A stretch of DNA of 64,000 bases from Candidatus Heimdallarchaeota archaeon (GCA_018238545.1 JABCTC010000014.1:1-64000); one strand, 5' to 3'. Shown: positions 41,767 to 51,314, counted from the stretch's first letter. The notes: generated by a model not told the origin, from the letters alone. Numbers and translations: made by a program.

Positions 41767-42909
41767 TTAGTCTGACTTATTAAAAAATTGTGCTAAAGTT
41801 TTTTGATGAGCATCTATTTTTTTTAGATTTGATATTTTTACACCAACTAATCTTATACTAAAAGGGTTTTTTGAAGAATATTCTTCTAATAAACCCCTTA
41901 CTACCTCTCTAACTTGCTTTTCAGATGTTTCATGACATTGAAGAGAACGAGCTCTTGTAGCTGTTTCAAAATCATTGAACCTTATTTTTAGAGTTATCGT
42001 TCTAAAATGCATTTTCTTTTCTTTAGCTTTTGAAACTATAGTTTTTATAGCAGAATCAATATGAATCCAAATGTCCAACCACGAGCTATAATTGTTGAAG
42101 AATGTACGTTCTTCACTTATCGATTTCCTTTCGTGATTACTGAATTTGTCATCAGTTTTTTCTGTATTATAACCATTAACTAACTTCCATGTCTTCAATC
42201 CGTATTTTCCGAATCTTTGGAATACTATCTGATATGGTAAATTAGCTAAATCACCGCAAGTTTCTATCGATTTGCTTTGAAATACTTGGTAGCTTTTTTT
42301 ACCTATTCCGGGAATAACCGTTATTTTTAAAGGTGCAAGAAATTCACTTATCTCCAAGGGTTTTAACACAGTTAATCCATTAGGTTTATCTACTTCACTT
42401 GCAATTTTCGCTAATATTTTTGTTGGTGCAACACCTATAGAGCAAGTTAAATGCTCACTTGCATAGACATCGTCCTTCAACTCCATTGCTAATCTTTTAG
42501 CTTCTTCATAATCACTAACTACATTAGTGATATCTAGATATGCTTCATCATTTCCTGCTATCTTCATAATAGGAGAATAATTGGATAAAACCTTCATAAT
42601 ATTTTCTGATACTTTAGAGTAGAGATTGTAAGTTCCTCTGACCATTGTAACGTGAGGGCATAATTTCACTGCTTGAGAAATGGGCATGCCTGAATGAATG
42701 CCATACTCTCTAGCTTCGTAAGAGCAAGTACTTACTACTCCTCTCTTTGTCTGAGGATTACCTCCTACAATTAAGGGAATACCAGAAAGTTTTGGATTTT
42801 CTCGAATTTCAACACTAGCAAAAAAAGCATCTAAATCCATGTATAAGATGATTTTATCAAATGATTGTTCCTTTTCAGAGAAATATGTCATTTGATTAGC
42901 TAATGTCAT
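41767..42909 (-). CDS. dinB: DNA polymerase IV (Y-family, Dpo4-like)
   Basis: Translesion polymerase that bypasses damaged bases. The 380-residue protein has MDLDAFFASVEIRENP with the catalytic Asp, the second metal site NDEAYLDIT, the helix-hairpin-helix region TVIPGIGKKSYQVFQ, and the little finger domain to about 350. The end (KTLAQFFNKSD) has the form of a PCNA-binding peptide with QFF, a PIP-box-like element. It begins the group dinB-priL-priS on the minus strand. The 58-nt gap to the upstream gene has a promoter. Confidence 0.93.
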   Translation of the reverse strand: MTLANQMTYFSEKEQSFDKIILYMDLDAFFASVEIRENPKLSGIPLIVGGNPQTKRGVVSTCSYEAREYGIHSGMPISQAVKLCPHVTMVRGTYNLYSKVSENIMKVLSNYSPIMKIAGNDEAYLDITNVVSDYEEAKRLAMELKDDVYASEHLTCSIGVAPTKILAKIASEVDKPNGLTVLKPLEISEFLAPLKITVIPGIGKKSYQVFQSKSIETCGDLANLPYQIVFQRFGKYGLKTWKLVNGYNTEKTDDKFSNHERKSISEERTFFNNYSSWLDIWIHIDSAIKTIVSKAKEKKMHFRTITLKIRFNDFETATRARSLQCHETSEKQVREVVRGLLEEYSSKNPFSIRLVGVKISNLKKIDAHQKTLAQFFNKSD

Positions 42910-42967
42910 ACTAGCTTAAGGTGATTTTAATATAAAAATACAAAAAAGAAAAAAATGAAGTAAAGGG

Positions 42968-44995
42968 TTATTTTCTTCTCTTAACAAAGAAGATAGATGT
43001 TATACCAATCAATCCAATTATTATAATGAAGAACCCTAATTCAGTGAATTCAGTTGCAGCTGTAATCTCTACATCTCCGGGAGATGGAGTGTCAATTATG
43101 AAATCAGTATCGCAGTTGTTAGTATCTTCATTAGCTGGATATCTTTGTAAGGTTTCATCCTCACCTGTGGTAGAACCGCTCCAAGAAGTTGTACCTGATG
43201 CGCTTCCTGATCCCCAAGCAACTGCATCTTTGGTGTTTCCTGCTGAATCCTTTAGTATCACTTCATCACCAGTATTTCCAAGAGCTAAATTTCCAAGACC
43301 ATAATCTGCTGCAGCTACTGTTATGCCTAAAGCACTCATTTCACTAACATAAGTTGCACTATCTTGAGCAAATACTAAAACCTCAGAACTACTAATTTCT
43401 GCTCCTTCAGGTATTGTGATTACGCCTTCATTGTCTGTTATCGTCCATCCTTCAATAGATACAGCAAAACTAAAACCATTATAGATTTCAGCATACTCGC
43501 CATTTGGTTCTGAATCGCCATCATACCTAACTTCTGATATTAGGAGTAACCAATCTCCAGTGTTGATAATATTAACATCTTTTATGATTTCTATCGGACT
43601 TCCCACTGTTGGTGTTCCTATTATTTTGATTGTGTGAATACCATCAGTATATGATGATGTATCAACACTTTTGCTTACAATTCCAATTGGATTTGTCCAA
43701 GTATGAATTGAAACAGAATCTATCAGCAGTTCACCGGAAGTATATGTGTTTACTGCAAATGAGGCTTGAAAGTTGTAATTTCCAGAAGCAATTCCACCTG
43801 GAGTTGGTGATACAAGAGCAACTGGTTGAGCATAACCAACTGGAGTTTCTCCAGCAGCCCAATCATAGTCAAATACTGTTTTGAAATAAGCTGCTACATT
43901 TGCATTCTTTACTATAGCTCCAGCTTCCCGATTATTTACAAACGAGTTATTAGACCAGTTTATACTAGAAACTTGAACTGTTTCATCATCAACTGAAATA
44001 TATTTATTGTGATCATACATTCCTTTGAAGAACTTAACTTGAATACCATTATTAATTAATAATTCAGTTACATTTCCAGTAGCTGAATCAGGTTCAGGAA
44101 TTAGAACTCTTACAGCTACTCCTCTTAAAGCTGCATCTATAACATCATACAAAGCATCACAATCAAATTTGATGTATTGTAATTCTAAATCTATAGAAGT
44201 TGTAGCGTTTTTTATCATACTAGAAATAAGCTCGTAACTGTTATCTGGAGCGAATATTGGTGTTACTTCAGCGTATTCAACAAAGGTAGTTGGAGAAAAT
44301 GGGTGTTCGTATGTACCGCTTGTTTCAGGTGATTGTAAATCGTCTCCATGGACCATTACTGAATATGGTGTGGAAATTAAACCATCATCATTAAACACAT
44401 CTTCGTAATATGCTGCTATACTAGCATCATTAAACACAAATCCCATCTCTCTATTCGTTCTAGCTTCAGGTGATTCAGGCATGCTTGATGGTGCCCAGTT
44501 ACCTGAATAAACGTATGCGATTTGACTATCTACAATCCAGAACTTTGCGTGAGTGAAAACAAATGTAGAACTTGTCCAGTATACATCAATTCCAGCATCA
44601 TTTAACCTCCATGCTGCTTCTTCTGTGTAGGCATCTTCATAACTATTAACTCTATCATCAGACAGTTGAACAATGACTTCAACACCTCTGCCATGTGCTG
44701 CGATCAATTCATCAACTAAAGATTCACTCGAAAGCGTGTAGACTTCTAAATAAAAAGAAGTTACGGCATTCTTTATAGATCCTATCACTATAGCATGAGC
44801 ATTATCTGGTCCTACGAAAGCTGTGATATTTGTAGTTCCTTTAAAAGTCGTCGTCGTAAGTGCGTCAAGTTTTGTATCAGTTGGTGTTTGTATGTTGGAT
44901 TCTTCCCCTGAGACAGTATGTGAAAAATCAAGAACTACAAACGAACTGAATAGTAAAACTAACAAGACAAAATTAGTAATCTTTATTCTTTTCAT
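42968..44995 (-). CDS. Secreted phospholipase D-like protein with lamin-tail domain and C-terminal anchor
   Basis: The 675-residue protein has a signal peptide, then two PLD-type domains, each with an HKD-type motif: HAKFWIVD and HNKYISVD. A PKD-like spacer follows, then a lamin-tail domain (LLISEVRYDGDSEPNGEYAEIYN, WTITDNEG). The C terminus FTELGFFIIIIGLIG-type helix with KRRK resembles the anchored surface protein at 29803, so it is probably displayed outside the cell. PLD activity may attack phospholipids or nucleic acids; a nuclease is possible because lamin-tail/PLD proteins include nucleases. I start at the ATG at 44995; a GTG at 45016 is upstream. Confidence 0.85.
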   Translation of the reverse strand: MKRIKITNFVLLVLLFSSFVVLDFSHTVSGEESNIQTPTDTKLDALTTTTFKGTTNITAFVGPDNAHAIVIGSIKNAVTSFYLEVYTLSSESLVDELIAAHGRGVEVIVQLSDDRVNSYEDAYTEEAAWRLNDAGIDVYWTSSTFVFTHAKFWIVDSQIAYVYSGNWAPSSMPESPEARTNREMGFVFNDASIAAYYEDVFNDDGLISTPYSVMVHGDDLQSPETSGTYEHPFSPTTFVEYAEVTPIFAPDNSYELISSMIKNATTSIDLELQYIKFDCDALYDVIDAALRGVAVRVLIPEPDSATGNVTELLINNGIQVKFFKGMYDHNKYISVDDETVQVSSINWSNNSFVNNREAGAIVKNANVAAYFKTVFDYDWAAGETPVGYAQPVALVSPTPGGIASGNYNFQASFAVNTYTSGELLIDSVSIHTWTNPIGIVSKSVDTSSYTDGIHTIKIIGTPTVGSPIEIIKDVNIINTGDWLLLISEVRYDGDSEPNGEYAEIYNGFSFAVSIEGWTITDNEGVITIPEGAEISSSEVLVFAQDSATYVSEMSALGITVAAADYGLGNLALGNTGDEVILKDSAGNTKDAVAWGSGSASGTTSWSGSTTGEDETLQRYPANEDTNNCDTDFIIDTPSPGDVEITAATEFTELGFFIIIIGLIGITSIFFVKRRK

Positions 44996-45058
44996 AATTA
45001 TATGATATTTTTTCACTTAATAAATATTTATCGACAAAACAAAAATTTGAAATGCTGT

Positions 45059-45529
45059 TTACAGTATTTTCTCTAAAATTTCATAAGCATTTACTATATC
45101 TGCAGAAGCTGAAGATCTTCTTGCTGCTGACCTTAACATTCGTGAATATTGTCTTAAATCTCTATCTGTTACATCTAACAGAGTCATTATGTCTTCTTTT
45201 GTTAGTTTATCTGCGTTAGGGATTTCATTCAATTCAGAAGCAAATGCGAGAGGTGTCATTTTTTCAACTATTTTTTGAATTGGTTCTCCAAAAAACTGTT
45301 TTAGGTAAATTATATCTTCATCCTTAGCTCCCCATACATATATCAACGTTTTTTGATCTCTAAATTTTTCTACGATTTTAATTTTAGATTTAACAAAAAC
45401 AAATTTTCCTTTACCAATATCCTGTTCTAACACAGATGTTTGATAATATTCTGCAATTTTCTCTAATTGGTTTGAGATATTTTGCTTATTTTCAGGTTCA
45501 AAAATGACTTTCATATTACTACTTTTCAT
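45059..45529 (-). CDS. Unknown protein linked to XPD helicase gene
   Basis: The 156-residue protein is not recognised. It looks alpha/beta in its first 85 residues (MKVIFEPENKQNI, FVFVKSKIKIVEKF, TLIYVWGAKDEDI) and helical with many charged residues after that, ending RMLRSAARRSSASADIVNAYEIL. No Cys, membrane helix or catalytic motif stands out. It lies 40 nt after the stop of the XPD-like gene in the same direction, so it is probably co-transcribed. The next gene downstream begins 64 nt away and looks unrelated. Confidence 0.6.
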   Translation of the reverse strand: MKSSNMKVIFEPENKQNISNQLEKIAEYYQTSVLEQDIGKGKFVFVKSKIKIVEKFRDQKTLIYVWGAKDEDIIYLKQFFGEPIQKIVEKMTPLAFASELNEIPNADKLTKEDIMTLLDVTDRDLRQYSRMLRSAARRSSASADIVNAYEILEKIL

Positions 45530-45569
45530 ACTTAAAATAAAATTGTTTCTAACGAATCATTGTATTCTC

Positions 45570-47723
45570 TTAACCATGGAATTCGAAGAACTTCTTTAAC
45601 CTCTCTGAAATTTTTTCTTTTACTGGTTGAACGACATGAAAGTTCTCTTTTAACCAGTTGGGGAGGTGTTTTTTATAATAGTGACGAGCAAATCGGTAAT
45701 CTAGGAGTACGATAACGGCATAATCCTCTAAGCTACGAATAGGTCTTCCAGCTGCTTGAGAAGCTCTAGTTAATGCAGGAATATTATACCCAAATTCTCT
45801 TCCTTTGGTTGGAAATTGGCTTTCCAAATATTCTATAGATGCATTGACAGTAGGCGTTGGTCGAGCATAAGGTATCCCCACTACAATCACACTTTGCATT
45901 TGGCTACCAGGATAGTCGCTCCCCTCTGATGACCTTCCTCCAAGTACGGATAATAAGACTCCACCCTCTCTCTTAGATTCTTTCTTGAAGGCATTGATTA
46001 AATCATCTGTTTCTAAAGAAGACATACCTTTGTGAGTTGTGAATAACGGTTTTGACAACTTCTTTTCAAGATCCGAATCGAGTAGACTCTCCATTACAAC
46101 ATAACTTGCACAAAAAATACCCGTGTTTTTCGGAGTTGAATCTACAACTGCTTCAATGATACTTACCATGCTTGCATAAGTTGTAGGTGTTCTATCTTCC
46201 AATTTTGATGATAATTTGTCGATTACTAAAGTTACATGATTTTCATTTTTATATGGTGATGGTAATAGTAAAGGTACAACCTTATTTGAATTTAAACCAA
46301 TTAAAGACATATATGATTCAATTGGGTCAAGTGTTCCAGATGCAGAAACTGTCGAATATGCTTTTGAGAATATTTCTTCTGTCATTGTTCGTGGATCTAA
46401 CGACAGTGTTACTAATCTTGGAATTGGGTTACCAGTTTTTGATTCACTTTTTGTCAGAAAATGGGCGAATTCAACCTTTTCTTTAGTTTCTACTAAAACA
46501 CTAAGATGATTTGCAACAGCTGAAGCATAGGATAGAGGTGCTTTGTTTTGCTTGATTTGCTGATTTTTTACTAAATCACCTAGATGGTTGAGAGACTGAA
46601 TTAATTCTTTATCTATTGTCATATTAGCTCTTCTTTCTACAGTAAGAAGAAAATCCGATGAATCAATTCTTATTTCCTGATTTTTGTCCATGTTTTTTAT
46701 TTCATTCATCAAAGTAGCTGAAAAAGATTCAAGAAAATCATAAACTTCTCCTTCTCTGTGTTTCATAGCTTCTGACAAAGCAGTATCAATAGAATAGTTT
46801 GACAAACTTGAACTACTTATATCAACAGCAGTTGAAGGAAGATTGTGTGCTTCATCAATAATAACTATAAGATTTGAAAGCTCTTTCTCAAGCTTGGTTA
46901 AGAGAATTTTTCTAATGAATGGATTGAAAACATATTGATAACTTGTTGCAACCACATCTACTTTAGGAAGTGACCTGACTGAAATTTCAAAAGGGCACAC
47001 TTCGAGATTCTGACCAATTTCTATTAATTCTTTACTGTCTAGAACCTTATTTTGAATTATTTTATCTGCACTATCTGACTTTGATTTATTTGCAAGGTTT
47101 GTGAAATATTTGCATTTTCCTTCCTTCTTTAGAAACCTGCAGATGTCAGCTGCATTAGCTGCATCCACTGAGAATTTTTTGATAATATGATGTAAACATA
47201 ATTCTCTTCTCCCCCTTAGTGCTAAACCTGATATTTGATTGAGTTGTTTTATTAGTTTTAATTCTTCAACAACTCTACTCATTTGTTGATGAGTTCTACA
47301 ACAATATACAATTGTTTTCTTTTTTTCTTTTGCTATTGGCAAAGTAGCTGATAATAAAGAGATGGTTTTTCCAACACCATTTGCAGCTTGAATAATAATT
47401 TGAGAGCCTTCAGACATATTTTCAGAAATCGTTTCTATCATCTGTTTTTGTAGGGGTCTTATCTCTAGATAAGGAAAGTACTTCTCCCATTCTACAGTTG
47501 CTGAACTTATGTCCTTTTTAATGCCTACTGTGCTCTCTTTCAATTCTTCTTGTAAATGATCTGAATCAATGTCTCCGTTTCCTAAGCTGTCATTTACAGC
47601 GATATATGATCCACATTTTGTGCATCTAGATTTTCCGTCTATCACCAGAATTTTTCCACAGGTGGGACAAAAAGTGTAGTGATCTTCAATCTTGGATACT
47701 TTGCCCGAGCGATTATTGTTCAT
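45570..47723 (-). CDS. XPD/Rad3-family DNA helicase with N-terminal zinc ribbon
   Basis: The 717-residue protein has Walker A ANGVGKT, DEAH in IIDEAHNLPS, the four Cys of the XPD iron-sulfur domain (RRELC, ADIC, GKC, EVCPFE) and C-terminal motifs including LGGRSSEGSDYPG and RASQAAGRPIRS. XPD opens DNA in a 5'-to-3' direction for repair. Unusually, the first 45 residues add a zinc ribbon (CPTCGK ... CTKCGS) with a resemblance to the N-terminal ribbon of RPB9/TFS. I start at the ATG at 47723; a TTG at 47768 would add 15 residues. Confidence 0.9.
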   Translation of the reverse strand: MNNNRSGKVSKIEDHYTFCPTCGKILVIDGKSRCTKCGSYIAVNDSLGNGDIDSDHLQEELKESTVGIKKDISSATVEWEKYFPYLEIRPLQKQMIETISENMSEGSQIIIQAANGVGKTISLLSATLPIAKEKKKTIVYCCRTHQQMSRVVEELKLIKQLNQISGLALRGRRELCLHHIIKKFSVDAANAADICRFLKKEGKCKYFTNLANKSKSDSADKIIQNKVLDSKELIEIGQNLEVCPFEISVRSLPKVDVVATSYQYVFNPFIRKILLTKLEKELSNLIVIIDEAHNLPSTAVDISSSSLSNYSIDTALSEAMKHREGEVYDFLESFSATLMNEIKNMDKNQEIRIDSSDFLLTVERRANMTIDKELIQSLNHLGDLVKNQQIKQNKAPLSYASAVANHLSVLVETKEKVEFAHFLTKSESKTGNPIPRLVTLSLDPRTMTEEIFSKAYSTVSASGTLDPIESYMSLIGLNSNKVVPLLLPSPYKNENHVTLVIDKLSSKLEDRTPTTYASMVSIIEAVVDSTPKNTGIFCASYVVMESLLDSDLEKKLSKPLFTTHKGMSSLETDDLINAFKKESKREGGVLLSVLGGRSSEGSDYPGSQMQSVIVVGIPYARPTPTVNASIEYLESQFPTKGREFGYNIPALTRASQAAGRPIRSLEDYAVIVLLDYRFARHYYKKHLPNWLKENFHVVQPVKEKISERLKKFFEFHG

Positions 47724-47890
47724 AAGTTCGTTTCTTCTTTCAATGTGCCTTATTAAAATCTTTGTCAAGACTAAGGTGCATAATTAAGAAACTATAAATT
47801 TAGTATATTTTCACTAGAATTTTTTGTTCGATTGCTTAACTTTATATGAATTCGTGTACAATATATGTATAGTTGCTACTTAAACCAGAT

Positions 47891-47906
47891 TTGAATAGAA
47901 ATTCAA
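47891..47906. repeat. Inverted repeat just upstream of the TPR gene TATA box
   Basis: TTGAAT, then AGAA, then ATTCAA pair perfectly. The repeat ends 7 nt before the TATA box at 47914, a place where operators or TFB-recruitment elements act. The sequence is short and AT-rich, so chance is possible. Confidence 0.4.
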
Positions 47907-47913
47907 GTAAATG

Positions 47914-47921
47914 TTTATATA
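47914..47921 (+). promoter_or_regulatory. TATA box of the TPR operon
   Basis: TTTATATA is the clearest TATA box in the 222-nt gap. Its center is 28 nt before the GTG at 47946, where the transcript would start, so a leaderless small ORF comes first. Confidence 0.6.
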
Positions 47922-47945
47922 CAACAGATTCACAAAAGTAATTTC

Positions 47946-48044
47946 GTGAGAATTAAGCTCACAAAATATGGTTCAGAACTAATTCAGCAAGTTTTACTTG
48001 CTTTAGAGGTCACAGTAGAAAGTCTGGTTTCAGGTAAAGCTTAA
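47946..48044 (+). CDS. Putative leaderless small ORF coupled to the TPR gene
   Basis: GTG opens 32 codons. Its TAA shares one base with the ATG of the TPR gene in a TAATG arrangement typical of translational coupling. The GTG sits at the place where the TATA box predicts transcription start, so a leaderless start is plausible. The product is basic at the N terminus (MRIKLTKYG) and otherwise helical. It may be a regulatory leader or a small protein; homologs are needed to confirm it. Confidence 0.45.
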   Translation: MRIKLTKYGSELIQQVLLALEVTVESLVSGKA

Positions 48045-49819
48045 TGACTCAAGAACAGAATAGAAATTTAGAAGAATTGTTGGAAAATACCGCCGTCCTA
48101 TTGGATACTATAGCTTCTGAAATCATACATTCGACAAATAAAATCTATGCCTGCTACCACCCTGGTGACATTAATTCTAGTCTGTTCGATTTTAAAAACA
48201 GAAATATAATTGATGATTTTAATCAAAACTTTGGTGTAATTAAGGAAACACTGAAGAAAAACATTGCTTCTCTTCCATACAAAGAGAAAAACGATGAAAT
48301 TCTAATTTTAGCAAACCTTCTCTCCGAATTGAAGGAATTTGATTTAGCTTTAGATTTGTACAAAAATCTCGCGAAACTAGACAATAACCACTTTGCTTGG
48401 ACAAATCTTATGACAATTTATATCCATAAGGGGATGCATTCAGATGCAATGGAATGTTATCTTTATTTGCCTCCTGATTTCATTGAGCATTCAACCAATG
48501 AAAAAACTGATTCAAGTGCAGATTCTTACAGGATTTTGAATATTTCAACTACTTACCCCATGTATCATTCACTTCGTTCTTTAGGGAGTCAAGTGAAAGA
48601 ATCTAAAGAATTAAAACAACAATATGAACAAGAACTGAGAGACTTGTACTCCATAAAAGAATTTGTGAAAGGTCAAGAAGAATTAGCAAATGGGAACTTC
48701 GATGAAGCTTTCATTCAGCTTACAAGTATCTCACAGAAATTCTCTGATAGTCATGTTCTGCAATTTTTCATTGGTAGTGCTGCTTTGGAAGGCAAACATT
48801 ATATCATAGCAGAAGAATACTTTAAGAAAGCAATTCAGATCAAAAGTGAGATTCCCGAGTATTGGGGTGAGCTCGCTGAATGTTTCTTTGCACAACATAA
48901 GAATGATCAAGCTATAAAGTCTTTGAAAACAGCTTTAACAATTGATCCTGCCAGCCAAAGATGTTGGGAATTGGCAGGGAGAATGATTTTTACTATTGAA
49001 TCACAAGGAGAATATGATTATTTTATCAAACAGATACAGTTGATGCCTTCAGCTGCTGCGATTCTAAATTTTGTTGATGGACTTATACAAAAGAAGAGAT
49101 ATGATAATACATTAGAAATTCTTCAAATTGGTGTTTCTAAGTTTCCTGAAAATACTAACATAATGGAAAACCTAGCTCTAGTTTATGAACGAATGGGTAA
49201 ATTTGATGAAGCAATTGGGATATACGAAGAGCTTCTTATGTCTGGTAAATCAGTTCAGAAATACTTAAGAAAAATCACTTCAATCCTTACAGTTTTACAC
49301 GATGACAAGAGACTTGTAAAAATCCTCAAGATGGTATCCTCCTATCTTCCATGGGATGAAACTACTCTATGGAATAAAATAGGTGATTTGCTTATGAGAG
49401 CTAAAGATTATCTTGGAGCAAGTGAAGCGTTCAGAAAAGTAATCTCTTTTGATGCTGCTGATCCTCGTATTCTATTCAATTTAGGTCTTGCCTATCAAGA
49501 ATTAAACCTTTACAAGAAAGCTGAAGAAACATATAGAAAAGTACTTTCCTTAAATCCTAATGATCATGCTGCATTAAATAATCTTGGAAATGTATTGAAA
49601 GAGTTAAAGCGATATGATGAAGCTATTGACACATATCAAACAACTATTGATATTGAACCAAAGAAAGCTATTTCTTGGGCTAACTTAGGTATTCTTTACG
49701 AAGAACTAAAATTAAAAAATGAAGCAAGAGAGTGCTATCAGAAAGCTAAGGACATTGCTTTAAAAAACAAGGATTACAAATCAGCTGCCCAATTCGAAGA
49801 ATGGGAAAACTCCTTATGA
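48044..49819 (+). CDS. TPR-repeat protein
   Basis: The 591-residue protein is built of tetratricopeptide repeats, clearest from residue 235 onwards. Examples are YWGELAECFFAQHKNDQAIKSLKTALTID and AALNNLGNVLKELKRYDEAIDTYQ, read as 34-residue units. The first 90 residues are a helical non-TPR segment. TPRs bind partner proteins and hold no catalysis. Its ATGA stop-start overlap with the nuclease-like gene suggests a complex of the two. The start overlaps the preceding small ORF by one base. Confidence 0.85.
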   Translation: MTQEQNRNLEELLENTAVLLDTIASEIIHSTNKIYACYHPGDINSSLFDFKNRNIIDDFNQNFGVIKETLKKNIASLPYKEKNDEILILANLLSELKEFDLALDLYKNLAKLDNNHFAWTNLMTIYIHKGMHSDAMECYLYLPPDFIEHSTNEKTDSSADSYRILNISTTYPMYHSLRSLGSQVKESKELKQQYEQELRDLYSIKEFVKGQEELANGNFDEAFIQLTSISQKFSDSHVLQFFIGSAALEGKHYIIAEEYFKKAIQIKSEIPEYWGELAECFFAQHKNDQAIKSLKTALTIDPASQRCWELAGRMIFTIESQGEYDYFIKQIQLMPSAAAILNFVDGLIQKKRYDNTLEILQIGVSKFPENTNIMENLALVYERMGKFDEAIGIYEELLMSGKSVQKYLRKITSILTVLHDDKRLVKILKMVSSYLPWDETTLWNKIGDLLMRAKDYLGASEAFRKVISFDAADPRILFNLGLAYQELNLYKKAEETYRKVLSLNPNDHAALNNLGNVLKELKRYDEAIDTYQTTIDIEPKKAISWANLGILYEELKLKNEARECYQKAKDIALKNKDYKSAAQFEEWENSL

Positions 49820-50379
49820 ACTCTGAAGAAAAAGTAAATCTTCCAGATTGGAAGATAGCTCAAAAGTCCATAGCTAAGTTTCTATCAGACAAAAGTTTTA
49901 ACGTGTGGGAAGAAAGATCTATAGGGAAAAAACGAGTAGATGTATTAGCTAAACGTGAATATAAGGGAAAAACATTCTATCTTATTTTTGAGGTAAAGCA
50001 TTATCAAAATGTTACTCCCAGTGTAGAAGAAAAATTTGTTCTACAACTAGAAGAATACGTACAAGCTCTTATTTTAAGAGAAACAAAAAGGAAATCAAGC
50101 AACCAAATTTTTGAACATTATGTATTCATAGGATATCTGATACTATCAAAGGATTATGGTATTTTTTTGAATAGAAAAAAGAATTGGCGGAAAAAACCAT
50201 TTTTTATAGAAAATGTTGAGTTAAGTAAAATATGGAAGAGAAATGTTCACTTTTATTGTTCATCACCCAAATTCATTAGAAAAAACTTGGAGTCACAGGG
50301 AATTTCTTTCTATACACAATCTAAGATATCAGATTTTCTGACGCACAGTAGCAATAATCATAAAAATCCTAAATTGTAA
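49816..50379 (+). CDS. PD-(D/E)XK (Mrr/restriction-endonuclease-like) nuclease domain protein
   Basis: The 187-residue protein has the nuclease-fold core: KRVDVLAKREYKGKTFYLIFEVKHYQNV, where the Asp in RVDVL and the ExK in FEVKHY are the PD-(D/E)XK catalytic residues, and a Gln-rich later helix. No methylase or specificity subunit is near, so this is not a classical restriction system. It is joined to the TPR gene by an ATGA overlap. An alternative in-frame ATG at 49801 lies inside the TPR gene. Confidence 0.7.
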   Translation: MNSEEKVNLPDWKIAQKSIAKFLSDKSFNVWEERSIGKKRVDVLAKREYKGKTFYLIFEVKHYQNVTPSVEEKFVLQLEEYVQALILRETKRKSSNQIFEHYVFIGYLILSKDYGIFLNRKKNWRKKPFFIENVELSKIWKRNVHFYCSSPKFIRKNLESQGISFYTQSKISDFLTHSSNNHKNPKL

Positions 50380-50390
50380 TTATCTAATAG

Positions 50391-51314
50391 ATGAGTATTA
50401 ATCTTTCATCACTAAAGGATCAAATGTTTGCAATCCATATAATCGATCAAGGTATAAGTTTACATAGTGAGAAATTCTCTGATTTTCTTAACATAGACAA
50501 TGTTTTGGTTTTGGGGTTTATCTCTGCTCTTCAAAGTTATACATATTCAATTGGTGATGAAGAAGTTCTCTCGATGGACTTTGGAAAAGCGAAGTTTTTG
50601 TTTAGATCTCTTTATGATAAAAAATTACTTATTGTTATAATGAAGAAAGCTTTATCTCAAGAACAAGAACAAGCTATACTCGATGAATTAGCAACAAAAT
50701 ATGAGTTCATAGTATCTGATAAAGATATATCTGAAATTCAATCTCTTATTGATATTAAAGAGAGATTAATACCACTTGAATTAGTTGTTGAAATGAGGAG
50801 AAAAGGTGAAAAGCTCCCATCGTCAGTTTCAATTGACGACGCAATACTTATTCCTCCTCCACCTTCTATCTTAGCAATACCGGAGGTGAAAGTGGAACAA
50901 TTTTATCTAGAGGTTTTGGTAAACGAAATTGTTCTTACAGAGGAAATCATGAATCAAATAAAGAAAACTCTTAGTAACTTCTTTCTAGGTTACAAAAAAC
51001 TTTTAGTGGGTCTATTTGTAATTGCAAAAAATAACGCTCTTATTCCATTCGCTTTTAGCAGAAAACCAATAGACGAAGTATACCCCCTAATACAGAATGT
51101 TCTAGCCAATCCTGTTATTCGAGATAAAACATTAGATACGGATCATAACTACCCTCAGAAGATTGAGATAGAAAACCAAGAACTCTGGGTTCTTACAAAT
51201 ACAGCGAGCAAACATGCTGCTCGTACTGTTTTGTTCAGTCTTTCAGAAGACGAACTTAACTCAATGATTCCACATTTGAGCAGAATTATGCATTTTTTCA
51301 AGAAGATAGTGTGA
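50391..51314 (+). CDS. Longin-like domain protein, two half-domains with Pro linker
   Basis: Not a recognised family. The first 115 residues of the 307 alternate strands and helices as in longin domains (MFAIHIIDQGISLHSEKF, VLVLGFISALQSYTYSI, FLFRSLYDKKLLIVIM). A Pro-rich linker (PPPPS, about 160) leads to a second alpha/beta part from about 170 with a similar order of elements (KKLLVGLFVIAKNNALIPFAFSR, IENQELWVLTN). It follows the nuclease gene by 11 nt and precedes the roadblock gene by 153 nt, which has its own promoter. Confidence 0.55.
   Translation: MSINLSSLKDQMFAIHIIDQGISLHSEKFSDFLNIDNVLVLGFISALQSYTYSIGDEEVLSMDFGKAKFLFRSLYDKKLLIVIMKKALSQEQEQAILDELATKYEFIVSDKDISEIQSLIDIKERLIPLELVVEMRRKGEKLPSSVSIDDAILIPPPPSILAIPEVKVEQFYLEVLVNEIVLTEEIMNQIKKTLSNFFLGYKKLLVGLFVIAKNNALIPFAFSRKPIDEVYPLIQNVLANPVIRDKTLDTDHNYPQKIEIENQELWVLTNTASKHAARTVLFSLSEDELNSMIPHLSRIMHFFKKIV

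Noticed and set aside
41336..41770. 144-residue frame on the plus strand opposite priL.
   Set aside because: It lies antisense to conserved PriL residues and has no family-like motif.
47724..47768. 15-residue TTG-started extension of the XPD-like protein.
   Set aside because: TTG start without a Shine-Dalgarno site; the ATG at 47723 gives a normal N terminus.
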